Assembly (NCBI GenBank): GCA_002707495.1
Contig: PAMZ01000003.1
Coordinates: 1-64,000 of the forward strand
Reading direction: 5' to 3'
DNA: 64,000 nucleotides
From: Halobacteriovoraceae bacterium
GTDB lineage: Bacteria; Bdellovibrionota; Bacteriovoracia; Bacteriovoracales; Bacteriovoracaceae
In this document: positions 34,322 to 43,281 of the stretch, piece by piece
How positions within the stretch are numbered: position 1 is the first letter of the stretch
How the letters are laid out: every line of letters begins with the position of its first letter
Position numbers and translations under genes: made by a program
Notes under the pieces: model-generated
Seen by the model: the letters and a program-made list of their open reading frames with translations, nothing else
Told to the model about the DNA's origin: nothing
The model's database searches: none

Positions 34322-35106
34322 CTCGGTATTTAAGGCTCTATGCACACTTTCTTAGGTTTTCTTTTTCTAAAGCAATGGAATTTAGAGTAGACTTTTTCTT
34401 TCGAGTTTTCATGGATCTCTTTTTCTATTTTGTTCAATTCGTGTTCTTTAATGTTATCTACCTGCATACTAATATGCTAGGTGGTTGGAATATAGATCAG
34501 ATGCAATTATTTGTAGCTACTTATATTTTTATTGATGCCTTTCATATGACATTTTTTGCTAATAATACCTGGTGGTTTCCCATCTCTATTAACCGAGGCG
34601 ATCTTGATTATTATTTAACCAGGCCAGCATCTTCGTTTTTCTTTTTAGCCTTCAAAGAATTTGCTGCTAATTCACTGATAAACCTCCTTCTTACTGGATT
34701 CTTCTTAGGGTACATCCTCTTTAATTACCCAGAGCCGCTTTCTCCGCTAAAGATTTTGGTTTTTCTTCCTCTACTTATTAATGGAGCTTTTTTATACTTT
34801 ATGACATTTCTTATTTTTTTAATGAGTGTTTTCTGGACAAGCTCTCCAAGAGGCTTTGCTGATGTATTCTACGCAGGCGAAAAAGTCATGCATAGACCGG
34901 ATGGAATTTTTAATGGATATATGCGGAAGTTCTTTCTAACGATTCTACCTTTTTCTGTCATGGCCTCTCTTCCTGTGAGGTTTTTAACAGAGAATAATGA
35001 AACTTCCATTCTCGTACAAATTATAGGGGCTTCACTTCTAATTTATTCTATAGTATTCATTCTTTGGCGCTTAGGACTTAAAAATTATTCCTCAGCTTCT
35101 TCTTAA
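34318..35106 (+). CDS. ABC-2 type exporter, permease subunit 2
   Basis: 262 aa, six membrane segments, N-terminal helix (LRLYAHFLRFSFSKAMEFR) like subunit 1 but clearly diverged. The motif NRGDLDYYLTRPASS is the conserved cytoplasmic loop of COG3694 permeases. Last gene of the exporter; the SSB gene starts 15 bp later. Confidence 0.88.
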   Translation: MTRYLRLYAHFLRFSFSKAMEFRVDFFFRVFMDLFFYFVQFVFFNVIYLHTNMLGGWNIDQMQLFVATYIFIDAFHMTFFANNTWWFPISINRGDLDYYLTRPASSFFFLAFKEFAANSLINLLLTGFFLGYILFNYPEPLSPLKILVFLPLLINGAFLYFMTFLIFLMSVFWTSSPRGFADVFYAGEKVMHRPDGIFNGYMRKFFLTILPFSVMASLPVRFLTENNETSILVQIIGASLLIYSIVFILWRLGLKNYSSASS

Positions 35107-35121
35107 AAAAGGAAAAAGAAA

Positions 35122-35484
35122 TTGAGTTTTTCTCAGATTGTTTTTATTGGGCATTTAGGACATGATCCAGAACTAAGGTACACCAAAAACCAAACGGCAG
35201 TTGTGAATTTTTCGGTAGGTGTACCTGAAAGACTTTCTTTGCAAGCGGCTAAGGACAGAGAACCCAAAACCTATTGGCATAAATGTAGACGCTGGGGCAA
35301 GACTGCGGAACAACACAAGAATAGCTTAAAAAAAGGCGATAAGGTTTTTATCAAAGGGACCCTTGTTTATGATTCTTGGCAAGATAAAGCTGATAGGTGG
35401 CATAAAGACGCCATTATTGAAATTGAGCATTTAGAAAAGATGTATTACGAGAATATTTCAATAGATCTCGACTCATTTAAGTAA
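35122..35484 (+). CDS. Single-stranded DNA-binding protein, short form
   Basis: 120 aa OB-fold of the SSB family: N-terminal IVFIGHLGHDPELRYT, central HKCRRWGKTAEQ and KKGDKVFIKGTL. It ends right after the OB fold in DLDSFK and lacks the Gly/Gln-rich tail and acidic DDDIPF-type tip that recruits partner proteins. Probable TTG start at 35122 behind GGAAA. Probably a second, specialised SSB (for example competence, plasmid or PriB-like roles) and not the main replication SSB. Confidence 0.85.
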   Translation: MSFSQIVFIGHLGHDPELRYTKNQTAVVNFSVGVPERLSLQAAKDREPKTYWHKCRRWGKTAEQHKNSLKKGDKVFIKGTLVYDSWQDKADRWHKDAIIEIEHLEKMYYENISIDLDSFK

Positions 35485-35524
35485 TTTCAAGCACTTAAGA
35501 CCACGCCTTCTCAACAAAAACACT

Positions 35525-35544
35525 CAGGTTTTTCCGATAACCTG
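35525..35544. other. Short inverted repeat ahead of the amidase gene
   Basis: CAGGTT-N8-AACCTG lies 15 bp ahead of the ATG at 35559, in the position of a promoter or operator. It has no T-tract, so it is not a terminator. The gene has no Shine-Dalgarno and an AT-rich GATATTTA box just ahead, which would give a very short leader. Confidence 0.3.
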
Positions 35545-35558
35545 CCGATATTTACTTT

Positions 35559-37172
35559 ATGAGAAGAATCTTTTCTCACATTCTAGTCTTATTGCTTTGC
35601 TGTCAGTTTGCGATGGCCAGGGTCGATAATTGTCGAAATATACTAAATTGGATTTATAGCGACTTAACTATAGAAAACCTAGATCGATCCTACGACAGAC
35701 TTATGAATAAGTTTCTTCTTGGTTTAATGCATGTTCATCAAAGAACACAAAACGATTATAGATTCCAACCTGAAATGACTCGAATTTTTAATACTCTGGC
35801 ACAAATTGATGGAGATTTTAATCCCCTTTTGGCAGGAAATTTTAGTCGCCTTATCACCAGCTTTTTTTATCAAACACCAAATCTTACTCCTTCTAATATG
35901 AACACAGTGTTTGAATCATGGAGAAATTTACAACGAACTAGCCCAGATTTATTTGAGGGACTGGACCCAAGATATCTTTTAGATGATTGGGATCAGGTGA
36001 CAATCAATACGCTTGGAGAACTTTCCCAATATGAATTTGATAACCAAGCCTATCGCCAAAGATTAAATCTTTTAGCTTCTAGTTTGGAGAATGCTCAGAC
36101 AAACGTACTTAACGGTGATGGAATAGACGTTGATAGGTTGAGAACAATGATCGATCTCACCGAAGGTGAACTAAACAATATTCTAAGTGACAAATTTGAA
36201 AATACCATGAATGAGTTTGGTGAAATCTGTACTTCAGAAGATCTTAGTCTTCTTATTCAACAAGAAAGCTTCTCATGTCCAGTTCGTCTGCCAGCAGGGA
36301 GTAGTGATTTATCAAATCAGTTAAATTTAATTGGAAACGTTTTAAATCAGTCAGAGTCTTTATTACTTGATAGGCCTTCATTACAACTAGGCGATAACAC
36401 AGAGGTGGAACTCACAGACTATCCAAGAAATGATAGGGCCGAATCTACTTATTGTCTGAGAAACCCAGATCTAATCAGTATGATTGTCATTCATCATACA
36501 GAAACTCCCAGCTCATCGACTCCTCAATATATCAACGAGATTCATTTAGATAAAGTATCTGGTGGAGAGCCTTGGTATATGGTGGGATATAATTATCTTA
36601 TCAGTGAATCTTTTAATCCAGGTGAAGTCTCCGTGGTTCAAGGGAGACCGCCAAATATAAAAGGAGCTCATGCTGGAGGATATACTCCTCCTCTAAGCGC
36701 TGAAGAAAGAGCTTTCTATGCAGACAAAACAATTATGTGTGGAAATAGGCATATTGGTTTTACTGAAGTTCCCGTCCTCAGTACAGACTTGCCACAACAC
36801 AATCAAATGAATTCAGAAGGAGGACTTTCCGGAAATCTTATTTCATATGGGATTGCAGTGGTAGGAAACTATGCTCCAAGATCATATAGAGAGATTAGTG
36901 GGATTATCACTCCTGTAAATCTTTATGCAAGCCCGGTAACCCCTCCAGTAAGTCTCGATGTTTTAAGAAGAACTGCGACTGTTGCATGTGACCTTCAAAA
37001 AGAAAATCCGAATATCAGAACGATTGTCCCTCATAGGTACTTTAAATACACCAAATGCCCTGGTTCAATCATGAATAATCTTCAAACCATAGCCAATCTT
37101 GCACAGGCACAAGGTTGCCAGTTTGATATTCAACTTAATAATAGCAGCTTACACTTCAGGAGGGCACAATGA
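35559..37172 (+). CDS. Exported N-acetylmuramoyl-L-alanine amidase (Amidase_2/PGRP fold)
   Basis: 537 aa with signal peptide HILVLLLCCQFAMA. Residues about 25-240 form an unrecognised helical domain. The amidase domain begins at MIVIHHTETPS, with zinc ligands His312, His492 (PHRY) and Cys500 (TKCPG) and Tyr343 in VGYNYLI, the full type-2 amidase set. It cuts the amide between MurNAc and the stem peptide. Coupled by ATGA to the next gene. In a predator it might serve prey-wall or self-wall remodelling; that is inference. Confidence 0.88.
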   Translation: MRRIFSHILVLLLCCQFAMARVDNCRNILNWIYSDLTIENLDRSYDRLMNKFLLGLMHVHQRTQNDYRFQPEMTRIFNTLAQIDGDFNPLLAGNFSRLITSFFYQTPNLTPSNMNTVFESWRNLQRTSPDLFEGLDPRYLLDDWDQVTINTLGELSQYEFDNQAYRQRLNLLASSLENAQTNVLNGDGIDVDRLRTMIDLTEGELNNILSDKFENTMNEFGEICTSEDLSLLIQQESFSCPVRLPAGSSDLSNQLNLIGNVLNQSESLLLDRPSLQLGDNTEVELTDYPRNDRAESTYCLRNPDLISMIVIHHTETPSSSTPQYINEIHLDKVSGGEPWYMVGYNYLISESFNPGEVSVVQGRPPNIKGAHAGGYTPPLSAEERAFYADKTIMCGNRHIGFTEVPVLSTDLPQHNQMNSEGGLSGNLISYGIAVVGNYAPRSYREISGIITPVNLYASPVTPPVSLDVLRRTATVACDLQKENPNIRTIVPHRYFKYTKCPGSIMNNLQTIANLAQAQGCQFDIQLNNSSLHFRRAQ

Positions 37173-37576
37173 TTAAACTGTTAATTGATATGCTACCTAA
37201 AGCTTTACTACTGCTCATTTTAGCATTGCCTTTTAGTGCGAAAGCGGATTCAAATCCCAAAATTAAATCCTTAATGAAAGACTATCTCATTGCCTTGGGT
37301 ACGAAAGACAAAAAGAAACTGACAAATATCTGTTCAAGTAAATATATTAAGTTATTACAAAAAAATGGGACTCTAGATAAAACTTTTGAACAGCAAAAAC
37401 CATTCGATCAAAATAAGATAGAGTTCGATATCAAAATTCAAAAAGCAGGAAGAACTCCTAATAAATACTTTGTGAATATTAAAGACAAGAAAGACTCTCA
37501 CTACGGAGAGCATTGGTACGTTGTTAATTTAGAAAAAGACAAATTTTTAATCGATGATATGGTCTTCTTCGATTAA
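37169..37576 (+). CDS. Small exported NTF2-like protein coupled to the amidase
   Basis: 135 aa, signal peptide LLLLILALPFSAKA, then a compact domain with the helix-then-sheet pattern of NTF2-like folds (MKDYLIALGTKDKKKL ... HWYVVNLEKDKFLIDD). Overlaps the amidase stop (ATGA), suggesting a joint function such as an accessory or inhibitor. It ends convergently on a TTAA stop palindrome. Confidence 0.6.
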   Translation: MIKLLIDMLPKALLLLILALPFSAKADSNPKIKSLMKDYLIALGTKDKKKLTNICSSKYIKLLQKNGTLDKTFEQQKPFDQNKIEFDIKIQKAGRTPNKYFVNIKDKKDSHYGEHWYVVNLEKDKFLIDDMVFFD

Positions 37577-38478
37577 TCGACAAATCCCTTGCACCTTTGC
37601 TGATATCCTACTTGAAACTTACTTGCGGATGCGGGACTACGTTGTTGCATATAACCTAAGCGTTTGCGATCATTCTCACAGACTTTATTGATCACTGTTA
37701 AATACTCTTCGAAAGCAGCGACTGGATAAGGAATTCCATATGCAGAAGAGACAAAACTGGCATTTTCCTCTGTCACCAGGGGAAAGCTCTCCTGAATTCC
37801 ATGACGGTCTAACATTTTTTTAAAGCTCTCAAAATAGGCTCCCACCTGATAAAATCGTCTTACGGTTTTATGCTTCGACAAATGCCCCGTTTCACCATCA
37901 ACCACATTCTGACAATTTCCTCTTGGAGTTTTACTTGGGAAGAGCTCAAAGTGGACTTTACACTCCATCATAAAAGCTTGAACTTCCCCTCCTGTTCCTT
38001 CAATCGTACTATGAATAAACTCTGCCAAAGTAAAGTTCTTTGTATAGGGATTAAACTCTTCACGAAAAACAAAATGCGTCAGCTCATGGGCCAAATCCAT
38101 GAGAGCGTCATACTGATTATGGTTTTCATTGATAAAAACAACAGATTTCATTTCGTATTCAATATCTTCTGGGTTACCCGTTGTGAATCTTCTGACAAGA
38201 GTCGTATCAGTTAATGAACCCCGTCCAGCTTTTATGATGTCTAAGATACTTTGGCCTTGCTCTTCGGCTTTTCTTTTTGCCAGCTCAATAAGTTTAGCTC
38301 CCGTGCTGGAGCGTTTTAAATAGACGAGCAAGTTTCGAACATTTAATCTTTCATCACCAGAGAATTCCTGCCAGTTCCGATTGGATTCAAATTTATTTTC
38401 TGCAAATAAATAAGTTGCCTCTGCCTTGAAGGCAAATAGGATTAAAACAAATAAACCAAAATACTGAACTCTCATCAC
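37573..38478 (-). CDS. Exported zinc metalloprotease-like protein
   Basis: 301 aa, signal peptide FGLFVLILFAFKAEA. The HExxH zinc motif HELTH (131-135) is followed by candidate third-ligand glutamates in IEGTGGEV (Glu160, Glu165), a gluzincin-like spacing. The rest is unrecognised. It lies 35 bp downstream of the COG3014 lipoprotein gene on the same strand, so it may be part of that transcription unit. Confidence 0.65.
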   Translation of the reverse strand: MMRVQYFGLFVLILFAFKAEATYLFAENKFESNRNWQEFSGDERLNVRNLLVYLKRSSTGAKLIELAKRKAEEQGQSILDIIKAGRGSLTDTTLVRRFTTGNPEDIEYEMKSVVFINENHNQYDALMDLAHELTHFVFREEFNPYTKNFTLAEFIHSTIEGTGGEVQAFMMECKVHFELFPSKTPRGNCQNVVDGETGHLSKHKTVRRFYQVGAYFESFKKMLDRHGIQESFPLVTEENASFVSSAYGIPYPVAAFEEYLTVINKVCENDRKRLGYMQQRSPASASKFQVGYQQRCKGFVD

Positions 38479-38513
38479 AGTATTTTTCGGTATTTAAGAA
38501 TGAAACTATGATT

Positions 38514-40178
38514 CTAGAAAATGCGGTGGGTAAAGATTTCCTTATCACGACCTTCAACAATAAGCTCTTTTAGAAGTTTTTCAGTTTTTTCCGTCTTCAA
38601 ATACACTTTATAATTGCCTGGATCAAGCTTGAGCCTGGCACTCAGAAATAAATTGGGTAATGTGGTCCAATGTCTCACATCAGCCTTTTCAGACTCCTTT
38701 ATAGCCTTTTGAGATAATAGGTATTGGCCGGCAGCAATAGGTCCCGCTAAAAGACCGTTTTTCTCCTCCATCTGCTTATAAGTAGTATAAGCTGCCAAAA
38801 TGGCGAGGGCATACTTTACACCTACTCTTGCAGCTCTCTTATTAAAGGAGTTTGCGACTCTCTCTTGGGCATTTACGAAGGCTACATCGCTAAGAGAATT
38901 TATAGGGGTAAGCTCAACTTGCGCTACAATAGCTTCTCCCTTTTTAATAATAAGTTCCCGATAAATTTTATCTGAATTAGGTTCCGCATCCGGCAATTCA
39001 AATTCAATTCCAATCTCTTTAACAAGAGCTTCCCCTGCGCCATGACGATGATAAACGGAGACATTTCCATGATGAGAGACATAACCAAGCCCTAAAGTTC
39101 CAAAAGCAAATGCACTTAAAATCGGAACACCTATTCCATTGATCAAAGCCTTCTTATTTGGGTCTTCAATCGCATCAATCGCAGTTCTCAAGTTTAAGAC
39201 ATAATCTTTTCCCTTGGTTGGATTGATCGTCTTGGCTTCAATATGAAAATAAACATTTGCCTCTTGGTACTTATAACCTTTAGGCTGAAGTTTTCTTCCT
39301 ATACGCTTATACTGAGATGGTCTAGCCTGCTTGGCTAGATCCAGGACTTTGAATTTTAAATAATTTTCAGTTTCGTTATAGAGTTCTGTGAGAACTAAAC
39401 TTTTGACATCTTTCTTTTTGATTTTTTTATCAAAATAATCTCTAAGTTCTCCATTATACTCTTTAAATTTATCATTAAAAATCTTGTAGGTTGGAGCATA
39501 GAGTTTAAAGTTATCATAAACTTCTTTATAAAGATTGAAGGCGATCTCTAAGTCTTGTTTCGTTCCCAGAGCTTCATGTAGACTAGCGGCGTAGAACCTT
39601 GAGGCGTAATCATCCTTTAGAAATGTTTTAGCCGAGCGCAATTGTTTCATTTCATCGTAGAAACCATTCCATGCAATGAGGCTACTTCTCACCCTATCCA
39701 AGTTTCTTTTAATTTCTTGAGAAGACAGCTTTTTGGTCTGAGTTATTGTCGCGCCATCTTTTTTAACTTCAACCTCATAGCTACCTTTTTGCGCCAATTG
39801 ATAAAAACTCAAGGCTTGATAATAAAAAAGCATAGAGCGCTCAAAAATCGCTCCATAAAAAGTCTTGGTATTATCGTTAATAATTGAGCTCGCAATAAGC
39901 TCTCTGACACTTTTTGTATAAAGCTTATCGACAAGATCATTCGCCTCATCGAAAATTTTGGCCGCTTTATAATAGTCCTCTTGGTAATAAGCAAGAGTTC
40001 CTTTATCCATAAGATAAAGAAGCTTATTCTCTTCTTTTTTTAGGCTTGAACTTTCAAGAAATTGCTCCGCCTTATTGAAGTCTTTTTGAATAAAGTAGCG
40101 GCGAAGAGAGTCTTGGTCCTTTCTTGATTGGGAGGCACAGCCTCCCAAAATAAAAAGACAAAGTAGAAATCTTACCAA
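38514..40178 (-). CDS. COG3014-type lipoprotein
   Basis: 554 aa with lipobox LGGCAS. TPR-like helical repeats fill residues about 25-260 (ALSFYQLAQKGSYEV and similar), then a domain with small hydrophobic helices (ILSAFAFGTLGLGYVS; YALAILAAYT) and a C-terminal beta region ending LKLDPGNYKVYLKT. It is the known companion of LpoB-like and LPP20-like lipoproteins. The start is TTG overlapping the lpoB stop by 7 bp. Probably an outer-membrane-anchored assembly factor; function unproven. Confidence 0.75.
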   Translation of the reverse strand: MVRFLLCLFILGGCASQSRKDQDSLRRYFIQKDFNKAEQFLESSSLKKEENKLLYLMDKGTLAYYQEDYYKAAKIFDEANDLVDKLYTKSVRELIASSIINDNTKTFYGAIFERSMLFYYQALSFYQLAQKGSYEVEVKKDGATITQTKKLSSQEIKRNLDRVRSSLIAWNGFYDEMKQLRSAKTFLKDDYASRFYAASLHEALGTKQDLEIAFNLYKEVYDNFKLYAPTYKIFNDKFKEYNGELRDYFDKKIKKKDVKSLVLTELYNETENYLKFKVLDLAKQARPSQYKRIGRKLQPKGYKYQEANVYFHIEAKTINPTKGKDYVLNLRTAIDAIEDPNKKALINGIGVPILSAFAFGTLGLGYVSHHGNVSVYHRHGAGEALVKEIGIEFELPDAEPNSDKIYRELIIKKGEAIVAQVELTPINSLSDVAFVNAQERVANSFNKRAARVGVKYALAILAAYTTYKQMEEKNGLLAGPIAAGQYLLSQKAIKESEKADVRHWTTLPNLFLSARLKLDPGNYKVYLKTEKTEKLLKELIVEGRDKEIFTHRIF

Positions 40179-40774
40179 CCGTAACTCTTTTGATTAGAAA
40201 ACTTGTTAATTCTTGTTCTCATTCTTGCAACCTCTCCGGCAGTTTCGAGATTGGTAAGTCGCATGTTAACGGTGTACTCTTTTAGAGTTTTTCCGTCTCG
40301 TTTTTTTCTATCCATATTTACACTTCCAAAAATCAAGAAATCAGCCCCAAGTTGCTTACCAATTTGTTTAGCTTGGTTAGGATCAACCATTCCATCATTT
40401 TGATAGGTAATTTCTTTTAGAATCTCTTCTCTCGCCTGATTATCTACCAGTTGGAAATCCCCCTCTGCAGAGACTTCATAGAGAAATTCCTCGTTGAGGT
40501 CTCCGATGGGAAAATACGCTTCTGAAGTATTATTTTGAACTTCAGCAATAAAGACTTTTGGCTGACCTCTAAAACCCTTCATAACACGCTTAAAATTTTT
40601 ATGATTTTTCATTTGATTGAGAATTTCTTTCACCGCTCTTCTTGAGTCTTCTACAACCCATTTGTCAGTGATTTCCATCGCTTTTTCATCTGAGTCCTTG
40701 TTACTTACTCTCTCTGCCTTAAACGAGGCACACGAGAAAGTGAACATGAGTAAACTCGTAAGTAATAATTTCAT
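40172..40774 (-). CDS. lpoB: LpoB-like penicillin-binding protein activator
   Basis: 200 aa lipoprotein (lipobox FSCAS). The core resembles LpoB/COG3417: KVFIAEVQNNTSE, the FQLVDNQAREEILKEI helix, GKQLGADFLIFGSVN and LTNLETAGEVAR. LpoB reaches from the outer membrane to stimulate PBP1B-type synthases. Middle gene of the LPP20-LpoB-COG3014 unit. Confidence 0.85.
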   Translation of the reverse strand: MKLLLTSLLMFTFSCASFKAERVSNKDSDEKAMEITDKWVVEDSRRAVKEILNQMKNHKNFKRVMKGFRGQPKVFIAEVQNNTSEAYFPIGDLNEEFLYEVSAEGDFQLVDNQAREEILKEITYQNDGMVDPNQAKQIGKQLGADFLIFGSVNMDRKKRDGKTLKEYTVNMRLTNLETAGEVARMRTRINKFSNQKSYGW

Positions 40775-40783
40775 TCTTATCTC

Positions 40784-41761
40784 CTATTGTAAGTTTAATT
40801 TATCAATATTTCCTTCTACTCTACTTATGAATTTTTTTCGTATTTTAAGAAAAGCATCTTTCTTATTGCGTCCATTGGACACAATAGAAACCTGGTAAGT
40901 ACCTACTTCTTTGCCCGCTTTATTCGAGGCTTTCATCGTCATTTCAAATCTAAATTTTTTAAATCCCTCGACATTTAAGAACTCTTCTTTCTCTTTAAAA
41001 GAGACCGTGATGGCAAAGTCCTCATCTTCTTTAGTCAGCTTATATCCAACTTCGGTTAAAACTTCAGAAAGTTTTTCCAATAAACTCTCTGGCACGTCGG
41101 AACCTACAACGAACTTAAGTTTAGATCCTCCACCACTTGTAAATTTCAAATCATTTATCTCTTTAAAGCTTATCGGAGCAGGAATACCAGATTTATCCAC
41201 AACAATGAGCTTCTCGTTAAGAAGCATTCTTTCGTTATATAAAAGGTTAAGCTTTTTAATATAGAGTTTATTTTTTAATCCATAGAAATGTTTAAGCTTG
41301 CTATCAATATCTCTAACTTCAGTCATAAGAAGTTTTCGAGTTTTCTCTTTATCTAGAGCAGCTAATGAAAAATTCAGTCCATTTTTGGTGAAGCGCTCTT
41401 TGATCTCAGCACCTTTTAAAACCAAATCTATTTTTTTAGAGATATTATCCTCTACATACTCCTCCATTTGAGTTTGCTCCTCTCCAGAGAAACTATGTTT
41501 GGAGAATTTAAACTCTCCTTTCACTTGCATTTCGAAAATTCCCGCTAGTGACTTTAAGGCCCTGGCATCACTTTCAGATTTGGAATCACCTTCAGCAGAA
41601 GCGCAAATAAATCGCCCCTCGCAAAATTCTTGAGCAGAATAAAGCCAGAGGGGTTCACCTTTTGGAACTTTAACCGAGCGCTCTGCTTTTTGGGACGTGG
41701 AACAAGATGCAACGACACATAACACTAATAGAAACTTCAAAACAAACCTTATGCACCTCAT
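40784..41761 (-). CDS. LPP20-family lipoprotein
   Basis: 325 aa, lipobox VASCST, then the LPP20-type domain (EPLWLYSAQ..., with ARALKSLAGIFEMQVKG as the conserved helix-strand) and a second half (residues 190-320) with a LpoB/CsgG-like feel (SLLEKLSEVLTEVGYKL). First gene of the lipoprotein trio, behind a good sigma-70 promoter. Confidence 0.75.
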   Translation of the reverse strand: MRCIRFVLKFLLVLCVVASCSTSQKAERSVKVPKGEPLWLYSAQEFCEGRFICASAEGDSKSESDARALKSLAGIFEMQVKGEFKFSKHSFSGEEQTQMEEYVEDNISKKIDLVLKGAEIKERFTKNGLNFSLAALDKEKTRKLLMTEVRDIDSKLKHFYGLKNKLYIKKLNLLYNERMLLNEKLIVVDKSGIPAPISFKEINDLKFTSGGGSKLKFVVGSDVPESLLEKLSEVLTEVGYKLTKEDEDFAITVSFKEKEEFLNVEGFKKFRFEMTMKASNKAGKEVGTYQVSIVSNGRNKKDAFLKIRKKFISRVEGNIDKLNLQ

Positions 41762-41787
41762 GCAAACCTCGCTTTTTTCTCTTTAAC

Positions 41788-41815
41788 AGCATAAATTATT
41801 CCTCATTAAAGTCAA
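41788..41815 (-). promoter_or_regulatory. Sigma-70 promoter of the lipoprotein trio
   Basis: Minus strand TTGACT (41810-41815), 16 bp, TATGCT (41788-41793). The start would fall near 41781, about 20 nt ahead of the ATG at 41761, which is preceded by GAGG. Confidence 0.55.
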
Positions 41816-41830
41816 TGGAGTTCGGCCGCT

Positions 41831-41862
41831 CCTTACGCTACAGGTCATGTTTGTGCGTAAGG
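41831..41862. promoter_or_regulatory. Perfect 8-bp inverted repeat upstream of sodB
   Basis: CCTTACGC (41831-41838) and GCGTAAGG (41855-41862) with a 16-nt spacer lie between the divergent LPP20 and sodB genes and overlap the likely sodB -35 region (TTGTGC at 41851). A dimeric repressor or activator site is likely; no T-tract follows, so it is not a terminator. Confidence 0.45.
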
Positions 41863-41922
41863 TAAAGGGCTTATAAAAAAGATATGTTAGAACATTGATA
41901 ACCTAAATTATGGAGGAAAATT

Positions 41923-42495
41923 ATGGAGCACAAATTACCAGAATTACCATGGGCTCAAGACGCTTTAGAGCCACACATTTCTAAGGAAACAATCGAGTAT
42001 CACTATGGAAAACATCATAATGCTTATGTCACCAAGCTCAATGCAGCTCTTGAAGGATCTGGCTTTGAGAATGCTAGCTTAGAAGATATTGTTATGAAAT
42101 CTGAAGGTGGGATGTTTAATAACGCTGCTCAAGTTTGGAACCACACTTTTTACTGGAATTGCTTAGCACCTGGAAAAGGTGGAGCTGCTACAGGTGCGAT
42201 CGCCGATAAAATTAACGCGAAATGGGGATCGTTTGATAAGTTCAAAGAAGAATTTACAAATACAGCCGCTACTAATTTTGGGTCAGGTTGGACTTGGCTT
42301 GTAGATAATGGTGGAGAGCTAGAAATTTTTAATACTTCTAATGCGGATACTCCCATGAAGCATGGTCGTAAAGCACTTATGACAATTGATGTATGGGAAC
42401 ACGCTTATTATGTAGATTACAGAAACGCACGTCCTAAGTATATCGATGCTTTTTGGGCACTCGTAAATTGGGACTTCGTAAACTCTAATTTATAA
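41923..42495 (+). CDS. sodB: Iron superoxide dismutase
   Basis: Converts superoxide to hydrogen peroxide and oxygen in the cytoplasm. Ligands lie in EYHYGKHHNAY (His), NHTFYWN (His) and the DVWEHAYYVDYRN signature (Asp, His). FGSGWTWLV and AATNFGSG fit the Fe-type. 190 aa. Strong AGGAGG-like ribosome site (GGAGGAAAATT). A terminator follows. Confidence 0.96.
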   Translation: MEHKLPELPWAQDALEPHISKETIEYHYGKHHNAYVTKLNAALEGSGFENASLEDIVMKSEGGMFNNAAQVWNHTFYWNCLAPGKGGAATGAIADKINAKWGSFDKFKEEFTNTAATNFGSGWTWLVDNGGELEIFNTSNADTPMKHGRKALMTIDVWEHAYYVDYRNARPKYIDAFWALVNWDFVNSNL

Positions 42496-42501
42496 TTCTT
42501 C

Positions 42502-42529
42502 ATGCCGCTACGTTCCTGCGTAGCGGTAT
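42502..42529 (+). terminator. Terminator after sodB
   Basis: CCGCTACG-TTCCTG-CGTAGCGG (42505-42526), extended by three outer pairs, followed by a weak T-rich stretch (CCTTTTCC). Confidence 0.7.
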
Positions 42530-42590
42530 ACCTTTTCCTTCACTAAATCCTAACATTTTCATCCTCGTTTTTATGTTATATAACTCTTCC

Positions 42591-43274
42591 ATGAGTTACC
42601 GGATTTTAATCATTGAAGACGATGCAGATATCAGTGAAGTTTTGCGTTTGCAGCTTGAACTGAAACAATATCAACCTATTGTGGCCTCAAGTTATCTCAA
42701 CGCCCAAAAGGCCATGGAAGGTGATAAGTTTGATCTTTTTTTGATCGATCGGATGCTTCCTGATGCCTCAGGCTTAGATATTTGCCGTTATCTTAGAAAT
42801 CATGAAACCTATGAATCCACACCTATAATACTGATTACCGCCATGGCAGAGCCTGAGAATATCGTTGAAGGATTAGACGCAGGAGCCGATGACTATATAA
42901 CGAAGCCTTTTGATATCAATATTCTCCACGCAAGAGTAAGGGCCCATCTCAGAAGACTCGAATCAAATAAAAAGACAGGTGATCTTCAAATAGGACCTTT
43001 GAGTCTTAATATGGAGAAGTGTGAAGTTAAAAATGAAGGGGATCTCCTCCAATTAACCAACACTGAGTTTCAAATACTCTGTCAGCTCTTTGAAAATCCT
43101 GGTGTAGTTTATTCTCGAGAGAAATTAATCGCAAAAATCTTAGGGGATGAAGTCCATGTCACCAATAGAACAATTGACACCCATATAGCAGGACTTCGTA
43201 AAAAACTAGGTAGTGCCTCCAATCAAATAGAAACTATTCGAGGAGTAGGATACCGACTCAGAGAAGAGGCTTAA
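42591..43274 (+). CDS. PhoB/OmpR-family response regulator
   Basis: 227 aa from the ATG at 42591. Receiver domain with acidic pair Asp10/Asp11, phospho-acceptor Asp53 (LIDRMLPD), Thr in LITAMAE and Lys in YITKPF. The C-terminal winged helix (LTNTEFQILCQLFENPG, VTNRTIDTHIAGLRKKLG, IRGVGYRL) is of OmpR type. It is followed 7 bp later by its kinase. The pair resembles PhoB/PhoR, but a phosphate role is not proven by the sequence. Confidence 0.93.
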   Translation: MSYRILIIEDDADISEVLRLQLELKQYQPIVASSYLNAQKAMEGDKFDLFLIDRMLPDASGLDICRYLRNHETYESTPIILITAMAEPENIVEGLDAGADDYITKPFDINILHARVRAHLRRLESNKKTGDLQIGPLSLNMEKCEVKNEGDLLQLTNTEFQILCQLFENPGVVYSREKLIAKILGDEVHVTNRTIDTHIAGLRKKLGSASNQIETIRGVGYRLREEA

Positions 43275-43281
43275 CTTTTCT

